From: Streptomyces resistomycificus
GTDB lineage: Bacteria; Actinomycetota; Actinomycetes; Streptomycetales; Streptomycetaceae
Length of the DNA stretch: 64,000 nucleotides
Direction of reading: 5' to 3'
Assembly (NCBI RefSeq): GCF_001514265.1
Contig: NZ_KQ948991.1
Coordinates: 492,684 to 556,683 of the forward strand
In this document: positions 10,561-17,727 of the stretch, one piece after another
Position numbering within the stretch: the first letter of the stretch is position 1
Layout of the letters: each line of letters opens with the position of its first letter
Translations under genes and position numbers: made by a program
Notes under the pieces: model-generated
The model's input: only the letters and a program-made list of their open reading frames with translations
Database searches by the model: none
Told to the model about the DNA's origin: nothing

Positions 10561-11340
10561 CTACTCCACGGGCTTGGCGTACTGCAGATCCACTGTGCCC
10601 GAGTAGCCGGGAAGAGTCACCGCCCCGTCCTCTTCGACTTTCCATCCGAGTCCGTACACGTTGACGTACACCATGTAGTTCTGGATGGCCGGACTCGCCG
10701 CGAGCGCCTTCTGCAGTGCCTCCGGGTCGCCGACCGCGGTGATCTTGTACGGCGGCGAGTAGACCCGGCCCTGAAGAATCAGCGTGTTGCCCACGCAGCG
10801 CACGGCACTGGTGGAGATCAGGCGCTGGTCCATGACCTTGATGCCCTTGGCCCCGCCCTTCCACAGCGCGTTCACCACGGCCTGGAGGTCCTGCTGGTGG
10901 ATGACCAGGTAGTCGGGCTGCGGCTCGGGGTAGCCGGGGAGCTTGGCCGTCGCGTCCGGCGGGGCGTCGTTGAGGGTGACGGAGACCGCCTGCCCGGTGA
11001 GCTTCTGGGTGCCGGCGTTCTTCTCCAGGGCCGCGAGTTTGTCGTCCTCGGCCTTGGTGCTGCCGTCGTCCCGCTCGGCGAGCGACTCGATGTCGCGGCG
11101 CAGGGCGCCGTTGGACTCGTCGAGCTCGCCGTTCTTGTGGCTGCGCTCGTGGATGAGGTCCGAAAGCTTCAGCAGGGAGGTGTCCGTCCGGATGTTGGTG
11201 CCCTTGGCGGTATCGAAGCTGGTGAAGAAAATGAGCCCCGCGAGAGCGAAGACGCCTGCCGTGAGCACACGCACAGGCCGAAAACCTCGTCGGCCGGCAG
11301 GGCTGGATCCCGTCCCGGGGGAGTCGGCAGAATTGCTCAA
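10561..11340 (-). CDS. DUF881-family membrane protein
   Basis: A 259-residue protein with a cytoplasmic basic N-terminus, one membrane helix (about residues 24-42), a charged region with coiled-coil character (about 55-115), and the C-terminal DUF881 domain containing ...VTLNDAPPDA and RCVGNTLILQGRVYSPPY. It appears to start with TTG at 11340; AAGGG lies just upstream. DUF881 proteins are found near division genes in Gram-positive bacteria. Here it is divergent from crgA across a 142-base gap, supporting a division or wall role, which is inferred. Confidence 0.85.
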   Translation of the reverse strand: MSNSADSPGTGSSPAGRRGFRPVRVLTAGVFALAGLIFFTSFDTAKGTNIRTDTSLLKLSDLIHERSHKNGELDESNGALRRDIESLAERDDGSTKAEDDKLAALEKNAGTQKLTGQAVSVTLNDAPPDATAKLPGYPEPQPDYLVIHQQDLQAVVNALWKGGAKGIKVMDQRLISTSAVRCVGNTLILQGRVYSPPYKITAVGDPEALQKALAASPAIQNYMVYVNVYGLGWKVEEDGAVTLPGYSGTVDLQYAKPVE

Positions 11341-11482
11341 CGTACCCTTATCTCCTTCGGCGCCGCGGAAGCACTACGCTAACGGACGCCCGGGGGAGCA
11401 CTAAGTGTCCCCTTGTACGCTGCCCCGGAGCCCGCCCCAGTTCCCTGCGCGGCCACGCAGCGCATCGACAGGAGAGACCCTC

Positions 11483-11737
11483 GTGCCGAAGTCACGTATC
11501 CGCAAGAAGGCCGACTACACGCCGCCCCCGGCGAAGCAGGCGACCACCATCAAGCTGACCAGCCGCTCCTGGGTCGCCCCGGTGATGCTGGCCTTGTTCC
11601 TCATCGGCCTCGCCTGGATCGTCGTCTTCTACGTGACGGACGGTTCACTGCCGATCGACTCGCTGGACAACTGGAACATCGTGGTGGGCTTCGGCTTCAT
11701 CGCCGCCGGATTCGGTGTCTCCACGCAGTGGAAGTAG
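11483..11737 (+). CDS. crgA: Cell division inhibitor CrgA
   Basis: An 84-residue protein with two membrane helices (about residues 32-52 and 64-80) and a basic N-terminus PKSRIRKKADYTPPP. CrgA coordinates septation in aerial hyphae and interacts with FtsZ and PBPs in actinobacteria. GTG at 11483 is chosen, since AGGAGAG at 11470-11476 sits six bases upstream and the length matches the family; the longer open frame from 11405 adds non-conserved residues. It is monocistronic, with the DnaA-box cluster just downstream. Confidence 0.95.
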   Translation: MPKSRIRKKADYTPPPAKQATTIKLTSRSWVAPVMLALFLIGLAWIVVFYVTDGSLPIDSLDNWNIVVGFGFIAAGFGVSTQWK

Positions 11738-11749
11738 CTCTGCCCAGGG

Positions 11750-11973
11750 CTATCCACTGAGTTATCCACAGGCCCGTGCAAATTTCCACAGCGAGCTGGG
11801 GAAAAGACGACGATCTGTGGATAACCCATCGGGTGTTGACGCCGGTACGACTGACACACCGGCAACCGAAAGCCTGTTCGCCCCCTGCCCGACCTGCGGA
11901 AACGTGGGCCAGCGGCAGGGGGCACCTGCTTTCCCGCACACTATGCACAAGATTCGCCACGCACTGTGGACAA
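11750..11973. promoter_or_regulatory. DnaA-box cluster between crgA and the rhomboid gene
   Basis: Inside the convergent gap 11738-12001 lie TTATCCACA at 11762-11770, its exact reverse TGTGGATAA at 11816-11824, and TGTGGACAA (reverse of the Streptomyces consensus TTGTCCACA) at 11965-11973. Weaker matches are CTATCCACT at 11750-11758 and ATTTCCACA at 11782-11790. Because both flanking genes end here, promoter control is unlikely; DnaA titration or a secondary replication-control site is more plausible. Confidence 0.8.
11880..11923. terminator. Possible bidirectional terminator between convergent genes
   Basis: GCCCCCTGCC at 11880-11889 pairs perfectly with 11914-11923 around a 24-base loop. 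It lies between the ends of crgA and the rhomboid gene and could stop transcription from both sides. The long loop lowers confidence. Confidence 0.5.
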
Positions 11974-12001
11974 CATCCGCTCAGCTGGGAGAACGAGGGG
12001 C

Positions 12002-12889
12002 TCAGGTGAGCTGAGCGGTCCTCACCAGCGTCACGATCACGATCACGGCCAGGACCAGCGCACAGGTGCCGTACTGGATCAGCGCGCGACGCTCGCGCGG
12101 CGCGTGCACCATGGCATAGCCCGTGACGAGACCGGCGACGAGGCCGCCGATGTGGGCCTGCCAGGAGATGTTGAAGCCCGGGTTGAACGTGAAGATCAGG
12201 TTGATCACCAGCAGGGCGATGATCGGCCGCAGATCGTAGTTGAGGCGGCGCATCAGGACGGCGGTGGCGCCGAAGAGGCCGAAGATGGCGCCCGAGGCGC
12301 CGAGGGTGGCCGTGGTCGGCGAGGCGAGTAGGTAGGCGAGGACGCTGCCCGCGAGGCCGGAGACGAAGTAGAGCGTGAGATAGCGGGCCCGTCCGAGAGC
12401 GGCTTCGAGAGGGCCGCCGAGCCACCAGAGGCTGAGCATGTTGAAACCGATGTGCCAGACCTCGTTGTGCGTGAACATCGAGGTGACCAGGCGGTAGTAC
12501 TCGCCGCCGGCGACGCCCTGGGTGGGTTCGAAGGGGGCCGGCGGCCAGGCGCCGATGAGGACCAGGTCGTTCAGCAGCGAGGTCCGGACGTGGACGGCGA
12601 TGAACACCGCGAGGTTGATCCCGACGAGGATCTTGGTGAGCAGGCGGGGGTCGGCCGCGATGGTGCCGCCGGCGATGGTGCGGGGCTGGGAGGCGGTGGG
12701 GGCGTGACCGGTGCCCGAGCCGCCCCGGACGCAGTCGGGGCACTGGAAGCCGACGGAGGCGCTGACCATGCACTCGGGGCAGATGGGCCGCTCGCAGCGG
12801 GTGCAGCGGATGCCGGTCTCGCGGTCCGGGTGCCGGTAACAGCCGGGCAGGCCCTGAGCGTCCCGCGAACTGCTCGCCGCCTGGTCCAT
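12002..12889 (-). CDS. Rhomboid-family intramembrane serine protease with N-terminal zinc-finger-like motif
   Basis: A 295-residue polytopic membrane protein. The rhomboid core shows the serine motif GASGAIFG (about residue 200) and the catalytic histidine in QAHIGG. The N-terminal 50 residues hold a Cys/His set (CYRHP, RCTRC, CPEC, CPDC) like a B-box or zinc ribbon, often found on actinobacterial rhomboids. I chose ATG at 12889 because AGGGG lies five bases upstream; GTG at 12913 is the longer option. Substrates are unknown. Confidence 0.92.
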   Translation of the reverse strand: MDQAASSSRDAQGLPGCYRHPDRETGIRCTRCERPICPECMVSASVGFQCPDCVRGGSGTGHAPTASQPRTIAGGTIAADPRLLTKILVGINLAVFIAVHVRTSLLNDLVLIGAWPPAPFEPTQGVAGGEYYRLVTSMFTHNEVWHIGFNMLSLWWLGGPLEAALGRARYLTLYFVSGLAGSVLAYLLASPTTATLGASGAIFGLFGATAVLMRRLNYDLRPIIALLVINLIFTFNPGFNISWQAHIGGLVAGLVTGYAMVHAPRERRALIQYGTCALVLAVIVIVTLVRTAQLT

Positions 12890-12921
12890 GACATCCCCTA
12901 AGTCGTCGTACACACGTGCAC

Positions 12922-12953
12922 CGCCCCGCCCATCCTTACGGATGAGCGGGGCG
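12922..12953 (-). terminator. Terminator after the cyclophilin gene
   Basis: CGCCCCGCCCATCC at 12922-12935 pairs with 12940-12953 with one mismatch and a four-base loop. It lies downstream of the reverse-strand cyclophilin gene and upstream of the rhomboid gene. Confidence 0.7.
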
Positions 12954-13037
12954 TTTGGTTCCCTCAGTGCGGGCCGGAGCGGTCTCGGCCCGCACGCGAA
13001 ACTCTGTGGTCACTCCCGGACGCGAGTCCGTGCGCTG

Positions 13038-13571
13038 TCAGCCCTGGCGGGTCTCGATGACGACCGACTCGATGACCACGTCGTTGGCCGGCCGGTCGTT
13101 GGGACGCGTGGTGGGAACGGCGGCGATGGCGTCCACCACCTTCTGGCTGGCGGGGTCGGTGACCTCGCCGAAGATGGTGTGCTTGCGGGTCAGCCAGGCC
13201 GTCGGGGAGACGGTGACGAAGAACTGCGAGCCGTTGGTGCCCGGGCCGGCGTTGGCCATGGCCAGCAGGTAGGGCTTGTTGAAGGACAGGTCCGGGTGGA
13301 ACTCGTCCTCGAACTCGTAGCCCGGACCGCCGATGCCGGTGCCGAGGGGGTCGCCGCCCTGGATCATGAAGCCGCTGATGACGCGGTGGAAGATCGTGCC
13401 GTCGTAGAGCTTCTTGGTGGACTTCTCACCGGTGGCGGGGTGCGTCCACTCGCGCTCACCCTGGGCGAGCTCGACGAAGTTACGGACCGTCTTCGGGGCG
13501 TGGTTCGGCAGGAGCCGGACTTCGATGTCGCCGTGGTTCGTCTTGAGGGTGGCGTAGAGCTGCTCGGCCAC
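13038..13571 (-). CDS. Cyclophilin-type peptidyl-prolyl cis-trans isomerase
   Basis: A 177-residue cytoplasmic cyclophilin that isomerises X-Pro bonds. The catalytic core is evident: FHRVISGFMIQGGDP with the active-site arginine, and the binding region ANAGPGTNGSQFFVT. GTG at 13571 is preceded by GGAAGG; the conserved sequence begins at once (AEQLYATLKTNHGDIEV). No signal peptide is present. Monocistronic with its own terminator at 12922-12953. Confidence 0.95.
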   Translation of the reverse strand: MAEQLYATLKTNHGDIEVRLLPNHAPKTVRNFVELAQGEREWTHPATGEKSTKKLYDGTIFHRVISGFMIQGGDPLGTGIGGPGYEFEDEFHPDLSFNKPYLLAMANAGPGTNGSQFFVTVSPTAWLTRKHTIFGEVTDPASQKVVDAIAAVPTTRPNDRPANDVVIESVVIETRQG

Positions 13572-13934
13572 GATCTGCCTTCCGTCGTCCTTCGGTGCTT
13601 TCCGATCCTTGCACGGTTCGTTCCGTGCGTCGCCCGGCACCCGCCTGCGAGCCGGACGACGCACGGAATCCCTCGCAGAAATCCAGTCGAGTGGTCGCGG
13701 GGCGGGGGCGCGGGGCGACGATCCGTGGCATTGTCGACGACAAGCTCCTGTTGCCCGGTATTCATCCGCTATTACACGTGATCGGTTCTTGAGGAGTTCT
13801 TGATCGGAGATGGTCCGGAGTCCGTGCCCGTGACCCGGATGCCCGCCCGCACATGCCCGAAGGCTCCCCGACAGGCATGATCCGTAAAAGGGTGGAAAGT
13901 CGAAATACCGTACGCCACCGAGGAGGAGGAACCC
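13572..13934. other. Divergent intergenic region with a small palindrome
   Basis: This 363-base gap separates the divergent cyclophilin and DUF5324-like genes and must hold both promoters; I could not assign -35/-10 boxes with confidence. It contains the odd palindrome TTGTCGACGACAA at 13731-13743, which could be an operator. The 3' end has a strong purine-rich ribosome site (GAGGAGGAGGAA) for the gene at 13935. Confidence 0.5.
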
Positions 13935-14648
13935 GTGACCCGCATCGACAGCGTGCGCGCCGCGACCGGCTCGGCGAAGGACAGCGTGCTGCACGCCGCG
14001 GAAGTGGTGGCGCCCTACGCCGACACCGCCAAGGACAGGGCCGCGCACTACGCGCAGGAGGCACGCGTACGGCTGGCACCGAAGGTGTCGCAGGCCGCCG
14101 ACCAGGCTCGTGTCCAGTACGACGCCCATCTCGCGCCGCGTCTGGAGCAGGCCCGTTCGCAGGCCCTTGCCCATGTCCCGCCGAAGGTCGACCAGGCCGC
14201 CCATGAGGCCGCGTCCCGTACCCGCAAGGCCGCCAAGCAGGCCGCCGACTACTCCCTGCCCAGGCTGGAGCAGGCGGTGGCCGCGACCGGCCCCGTCCGC
14301 GACGAGGCCACCGCTCGCAGTGTGGCCGCCTTGGCCGCCCTGCGGGGCCAGGTCACGCCGAAGGAGATCCAGAAGCTGGTCCGCAAGCACCAGCGGCGGG
14401 CGCGAGCCGGTCGGCTGGCCAAGGCGCTGGCGGTGACGGGCCTGGTCGCGGGCGGCGCCTTCGCCGCCTGGAAGTGGTGGGACAAGCAGGCCAACCCGGA
14501 CTGGCTGGTCGAGCCGCCGGCCGCCACGGAGGTACCCGAGTCGGGCCGTCTGAGCTCGGTCGACGGTACCGGCCAGTCCGTGCTGGACCCGGAGGTACAG
14601 GCCAAGCAGGCCGAGGAGGAGGCTGCGCACCGCGACGAACGCGGCTGA
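13935..14648 (+). CDS. DUF5324-like protein, alanine-rich with one membrane helix
   Basis: A 237-residue protein rich in Ala, Lys and Glu. The first 145 residues look like an amphipathic helical rod with repeated A-Q-A/K patterns similar to apolipoprotein or phasin-like repeats; one membrane helix follows at about residues 162-177 (AVTGLVAGGAFAAWKWW), then an acidic C-terminus. GTG start at 13935 has a strong GGAGGAGGAA site. The family name DUF5324 is from memory of Streptomyces annotations. Function unknown; possibly a stress or membrane-associated structural protein. Confidence 0.8.
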   Translation: MTRIDSVRAATGSAKDSVLHAAEVVAPYADTAKDRAAHYAQEARVRLAPKVSQAADQARVQYDAHLAPRLEQARSQALAHVPPKVDQAAHEAASRTRKAAKQAADYSLPRLEQAVAATGPVRDEATARSVAALAALRGQVTPKEIQKLVRKHQRRARAGRLAKALAVTGLVAGGAFAAWKWWDKQANPDWLVEPPAATEVPESGRLSSVDGTGQSVLDPEVQAKQAEEEAAHRDERG

Positions 14649-14659
14649 CTGAGACTCCC

Positions 14660-14698
14660 GTTGAGGGGCGGAGGGCCGGTGGCCTTCCGTCCCTCAAC
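14660..14698 (+). terminator. Terminator after the DUF5324-like gene
   Basis: An 18-bp stem (14660-14677 with 14681-14698) containing two G-T pairs and a three-base loop GGT. It starts 11 bases after the stop codon. Confidence 0.8.
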
Positions 14699-14723
14699 GT
14701 CTTGCGCGCTGCGGTCAGCAGGC

Positions 14724-14737
14724 GTTTCACGTGAAAC
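14724..14737. promoter_or_regulatory. parS: parS site
   Basis: Perfect 14-bp GTTTCACGTGAAAC, the centromere sequence bound by ParB. It lies between two terminators, outside any gene, about 17 kb from oriC. Confidence 0.93.
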
Positions 14738-14750
14738 GACCGGCTGACCA

Positions 14751-14794
14751 AAAGTGCCCTCTGAACTGCGTTTCCGCAGTTCAGAGGGCACTTT
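14751..14794. terminator. Strong hairpin terminator after tRNA-Ala
   Basis: A perfect 20-bp stem, 14751-14770 with 14775-14794, and loop TTTC. The plus-strand exit is CTTTTTCC and the minus-strand exit is TTTGG, so it can end the reverse-strand tRNA-Ala transcript and also block read-through from the left. Confidence 0.85.
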
Positions 14795-14800
14795 TTCCTG

Positions 14801-14873
14801 TGGAGCCTAGGGGAGTCGAACCCCTGACATCTGCCATGCAAAGACAGCGCTCTACCAACTGAGCTAAGGCCCC
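14801..14873 (-). tRNA. tRNA-Ala (anticodon UGC)
   Basis: Read on the reverse strand, the 73 bases fold as a cloverleaf: acceptor GGGGCCU/AGGCUCC, D arm GCUC-AGUUGGUA-GAGC, anticodon stem CUGUC/GGCAG with loop UUUGCAU (anticodon UGC), and T arm AGGGG-UUCGACU-CCCCU. The discriminator base is A and the CCA end is not encoded. Confidence 0.95.
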
Positions 14874-15055
14874 GAAGATGGCCGTCCCCCCGGAAGTACC
14901 GCGTACCGGGAGGCGACGCAGACCAGAGTACCGGGTCACCCCCTGGATCTCGCAAAAAGATGGGGGGTCCCCGTGAACGACCACTCTCCGTAAGATGCTC
15001 GGCGTGGTTCGCTACAGCGAACCACCGTTTTTGGGGAAAGCGATGGGGAGACGCA

Positions 15056-15604
15056 ATGGACGCCGCACAGCAGGAAGCAACCGCAAGAGCGCGGGAACTG
15101 CAGCGGAACTGGTACGGGGAGCCACTGGGGGCGCTCTTCCGTAAGCTCATCGACGATCTTGGTCTGAACCAGGCTCGTCTCGCGGGGGTACTGGGACTGT
15201 CCGCACCGATGCTGTCGCAGCTGATGAGCGGCCAGCGGGCGAAGATCGGCAATCCTGCCGTGGTCCAGCGGGTGCAACTGCTGCAGGACCTGGCGGGGCA
15301 GGTCGCGGACGGCAGCGTCAGCGCGGCCGAGGCGACCGACCGCATGGACGAGATCAAGAAGTCTCAGGGGGGCTCGGTGCTCAGCAACACCACACAGACG
15401 ACCAGCAGTTCGGGCGCGCCCACGGTCAAGCGGGTGGTCCGCGAGATCCAGTCGCTGCTGCGCTCGGTGGCGGCCGCGGGAGACATCATCGAAGCGGCCG
15501 ACACCCTCGCCCCGACCCACCCGGAACTGGCAGAGTTCCTCCGGGTGTACGGCGCCGGCCGCACCTCCGACGCCGTCACGCACTACCAGTCCCACCAGAA
15601 CTGA
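15056..15604 (+). CDS. Helix-turn-helix DNA-binding protein (XRE-like)
   Basis: A 182-residue cytoplasmic protein. A helix-turn-helix resembling the XRE/Cro type spans about residues 25-70 (LIDDLGLNQARLAGVLGLSAPMLSQLMSGQR). The rest is helical with a Ser/Thr linker and a C-terminal part ending in HYQSHQN. ATG at 15056 is chosen; GGGGAG lies six bases upstream. It is followed after 197 bases by a Ser/Thr kinase gene on the same strand, so the kinase might modify it, but this is only proximity. Confidence 0.85.
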   Translation: MDAAQQEATARARELQRNWYGEPLGALFRKLIDDLGLNQARLAGVLGLSAPMLSQLMSGQRAKIGNPAVVQRVQLLQDLAGQVADGSVSAAEATDRMDEIKKSQGGSVLSNTTQTTSSSGAPTVKRVVREIQSLLRSVAAAGDIIEAADTLAPTHPELAEFLRVYGAGRTSDAVTHYQSHQN

Positions 15605-15801
15605 CCCCGCGGCCCGGTCGTCGAAGGGGGTTCGGCAGCCGGGCCGTCGGCCGCGGAGGAACACGAGGGGGCCGCGCCCCTCGCCGGGACGGACACGGGG
15701 GTGTCCGCAGCGACGAGGGCGTGAGAGGGGTCGTATCGCTCATCACGGGGGAAGCAGGAGAAACAAGGGGGTCACCGAAGGGGGAGGGGCGGCGCGCAAC
15801 C

Positions 15802-17691
15802 ATGGGTGAGGTCTTCGCCGGCCGGTACGAACTGGCCGACCCGATCGGACGCGGAGGAGTGGGTGCCGTCTGGCGCGCCTGGGACCACCGCCGTCGTCGG
15901 TATGTCGCCGCCAAGGTTCTGCAGCAGAGCGACGCGCACGCGTTGTTGCGCTTCGTCCGTGAACAGGCGCTGCGGATCGACCACCCTCATGTGCTCGCAC
16001 CGGCCAGCTGGGCCGCCGACGACGACAAGGTCCTGTTCACCATGGACCTGGTCGCCGGCGGCTCGCTGGTCCACCTCGTCGGCGACTACGGCCCCCTGCC
16101 GCCCGCCTTCGTCTGCACGCTGCTCGACCAGCTCCTCGCCGGTCTCGACGCGGTGCACGCGGAAGGCGTCGTCCACCGCGACATCAAGCCCGCCAACATT
16201 CTCCTGGAAGCCACGGGCACGAACCGGCCCCGGCTGCGGCTGTCCGACTTCGGCATCGCGATGCGGCTGGGCGAACCGCGCCTGACGGAGACCAACCTCG
16301 TGGTGGGGACGCCCGGCTATCTCGCGCCCGAGCAGATGATGGGCGCTGAACCGGACTTCCCCGCCGACCTGTTCGCCGTGGGACTGACCGCGCTGTACCT
16401 CCTGGAAGGCGCCAAGCCGGACGCCAAGGCCCTCATCCAGTACTTCACCGCGCACGGCACGCCGAGAGCCCCGCAGGGCATTCCCGACCCCCTGTGGCAG
16501 GTCGTGGCCTCTCTCCTGCAGCCAGACCCTCACGCCCGCTTCCGCACGGCCACGGGCGCGCGCAAGGCGCTCTCCTCCGCCGCTGAACTCCTTCCCGAGC
16601 CCGGCCCCGACGACGAGATCATCGAGATCTTCGACCAACTCGGCCCCCTGCCTTCCGGTTTCGCCGCTTCCGGCCCGCTCAAGCGCGCACCGGGGGTGGA
16701 CACCAGCACGGGTGCCGGCACCGGCAGCGGCAGCGGCAGCGGCAGCGGCAGCGGCAGCGGCAGCGGCAGCCCACGGTGGCGGACCGACGGAGCTTCCCTG
16801 TCGGCAGTAGACGGCGCGTCCTTCCTCCCGGAGCAGCAGCCAGAGGGCCCGGAAGCCGCGAATCCGGCCTCTGGGTCGGGCGGATCCGCCGCGGCCGCAC
16901 CGCAGGTCAACGCGCACACGGCCTCGCAGCCCGGCTGGTCCTCCGCGGCTGCTCCCTCCGGCACCGGCTCCATGCCCGCTCAGCCCGGCTCCATAGCCGC
17001 CCGGCCCGCCTCGCGGTCCGTACAGCCCGGCTCGGGTCAGACTTCCCCGGCCCCCGCTCCCGGCTCCGCACCCCCCTCGGAGACAAGCGGCGCCCGCTCC
17101 GCGCACCCCACCGCATGGGCCGTATCCCCCGATTACCGGCAAGGCACCGGGTCGGCATCGGCCCCGGTCGACGGAACGCCCCCGCAGCGACAGCCGTCCA
17201 CCCCCGCGCAACCGCTCAGCATGTCGGACACCGGCAGCTTCCATCTGCCACCCCCTCAGACCACCACCACCTCTGCCCGTCAGACGCCCGCCCCGCATAC
17301 CCCTCACGAACACCCGCAGCCACAGAGGCAACCAGAGCCCCAGCACCCCCCAACTCCCCCGCCCCCGTACGTCTCCCCCCACGACCCGACCCACGTCCTC
17401 TCCTCCCCCCGGCCTCACGCTGCCTCAGCCGCCCATCACTCCCCTTACATCCCTCCCACCGCCCCTCCCGCCCCTGCAACAGCAGTGCACCAGCGCGCTG
17501 AACCCTCTACTACTTCGTACACCGCTCAGGCCCCGCAGGTTCCACCTCCCGCGCAGGCGATGTCGCAGCCGCGCCACCGGGCAGCCCGCTCCGCACGCCG
17601 CGCCGGCCCGCCCGCGAAGGTGGCGATACCGCTGCTGCTGCTCGCGCTGGCCTGCTATGCCGTGGGTTTCTGGGCACTGGCCCAGATCTGA
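15802..17691 (+). CDS. Ser/Thr protein kinase with long Pro/Ser-rich linker and C-terminal membrane anchor
   Basis: A 629-residue kinase. The kinase domain (about residues 5-260) has IGRGGVGAVW, lysine in VAAKVL, VHRDIKPANIL, SDFGIAM and GTPGYLAPEQM, so it looks active. After it comes a (GS)8-type run at about residues 308-323, then roughly 250 residues rich in Pro, Ser, Ala, Gln and His, and a single hydrophobic helix at the extreme C-terminus (VAIPLLLLALACYAVGFWAL). It therefore has a tail anchor and no extracellular sensor, unlike PknB. ATG at 15802 is chosen from the start of the conserved domain; GGGGAGGGG lies about 11 bases upstream. Substrates unknown. Confidence 0.9.
   Translation: MGEVFAGRYELADPIGRGGVGAVWRAWDHRRRRYVAAKVLQQSDAHALLRFVREQALRIDHPHVLAPASWAADDDKVLFTMDLVAGGSLVHLVGDYGPLPPAFVCTLLDQLLAGLDAVHAEGVVHRDIKPANILLEATGTNRPRLRLSDFGIAMRLGEPRLTETNLVVGTPGYLAPEQMMGAEPDFPADLFAVGLTALYLLEGAKPDAKALIQYFTAHGTPRAPQGIPDPLWQVVASLLQPDPHARFRTATGARKALSSAAELLPEPGPDDEIIEIFDQLGPLPSGFAASGPLKRAPGVDTSTGAGTGSGSGSGSGSGSGSGSPRWRTDGASLSAVDGASFLPEQQPEGPEAANPASGSGGSAAAAPQVNAHTASQPGWSSAAAPSGTGSMPAQPGSIAARPASRSVQPGSGQTSPAPAPGSAPPSETSGARSAHPTAWAVSPDYRQGTGSASAPVDGTPPQRQPSTPAQPLSMSDTGSFHLPPPQTTTTSARQTPAPHTPHEHPQPQRQPEPQHPPTPPPPYVSPHDPTHVLSSPRPHAASAAHHSPYIPPTAPPAPATAVHQRAEPSTTSYTAQAPQVPPPAQAMSQPRHRAARSARRAGPPAKVAIPLLLLALACYAVGFWALAQI
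16723..16770. repeat. Eight tandem GGCAGC units coding for Gly-Ser
   Basis: Hexamer GGCAGC repeats eight times without error inside the kinase gene and encodes alternating Gly and Ser at the junction of kinase domain and linker. The unit keeps frame, so copy number can change without breaking the gene. Confidence 0.92.
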
Positions 17692-17727
17692 GCCGGACCG
17701 ACCGACCGGCGCCGAAAAGGCAGACGG

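Noticed and set aside
14660..14698. Large hairpin next to parS as an extended centromere
   Set aside because: It has no parS core and is in the usual place of a terminator after the DUF5324-like gene.
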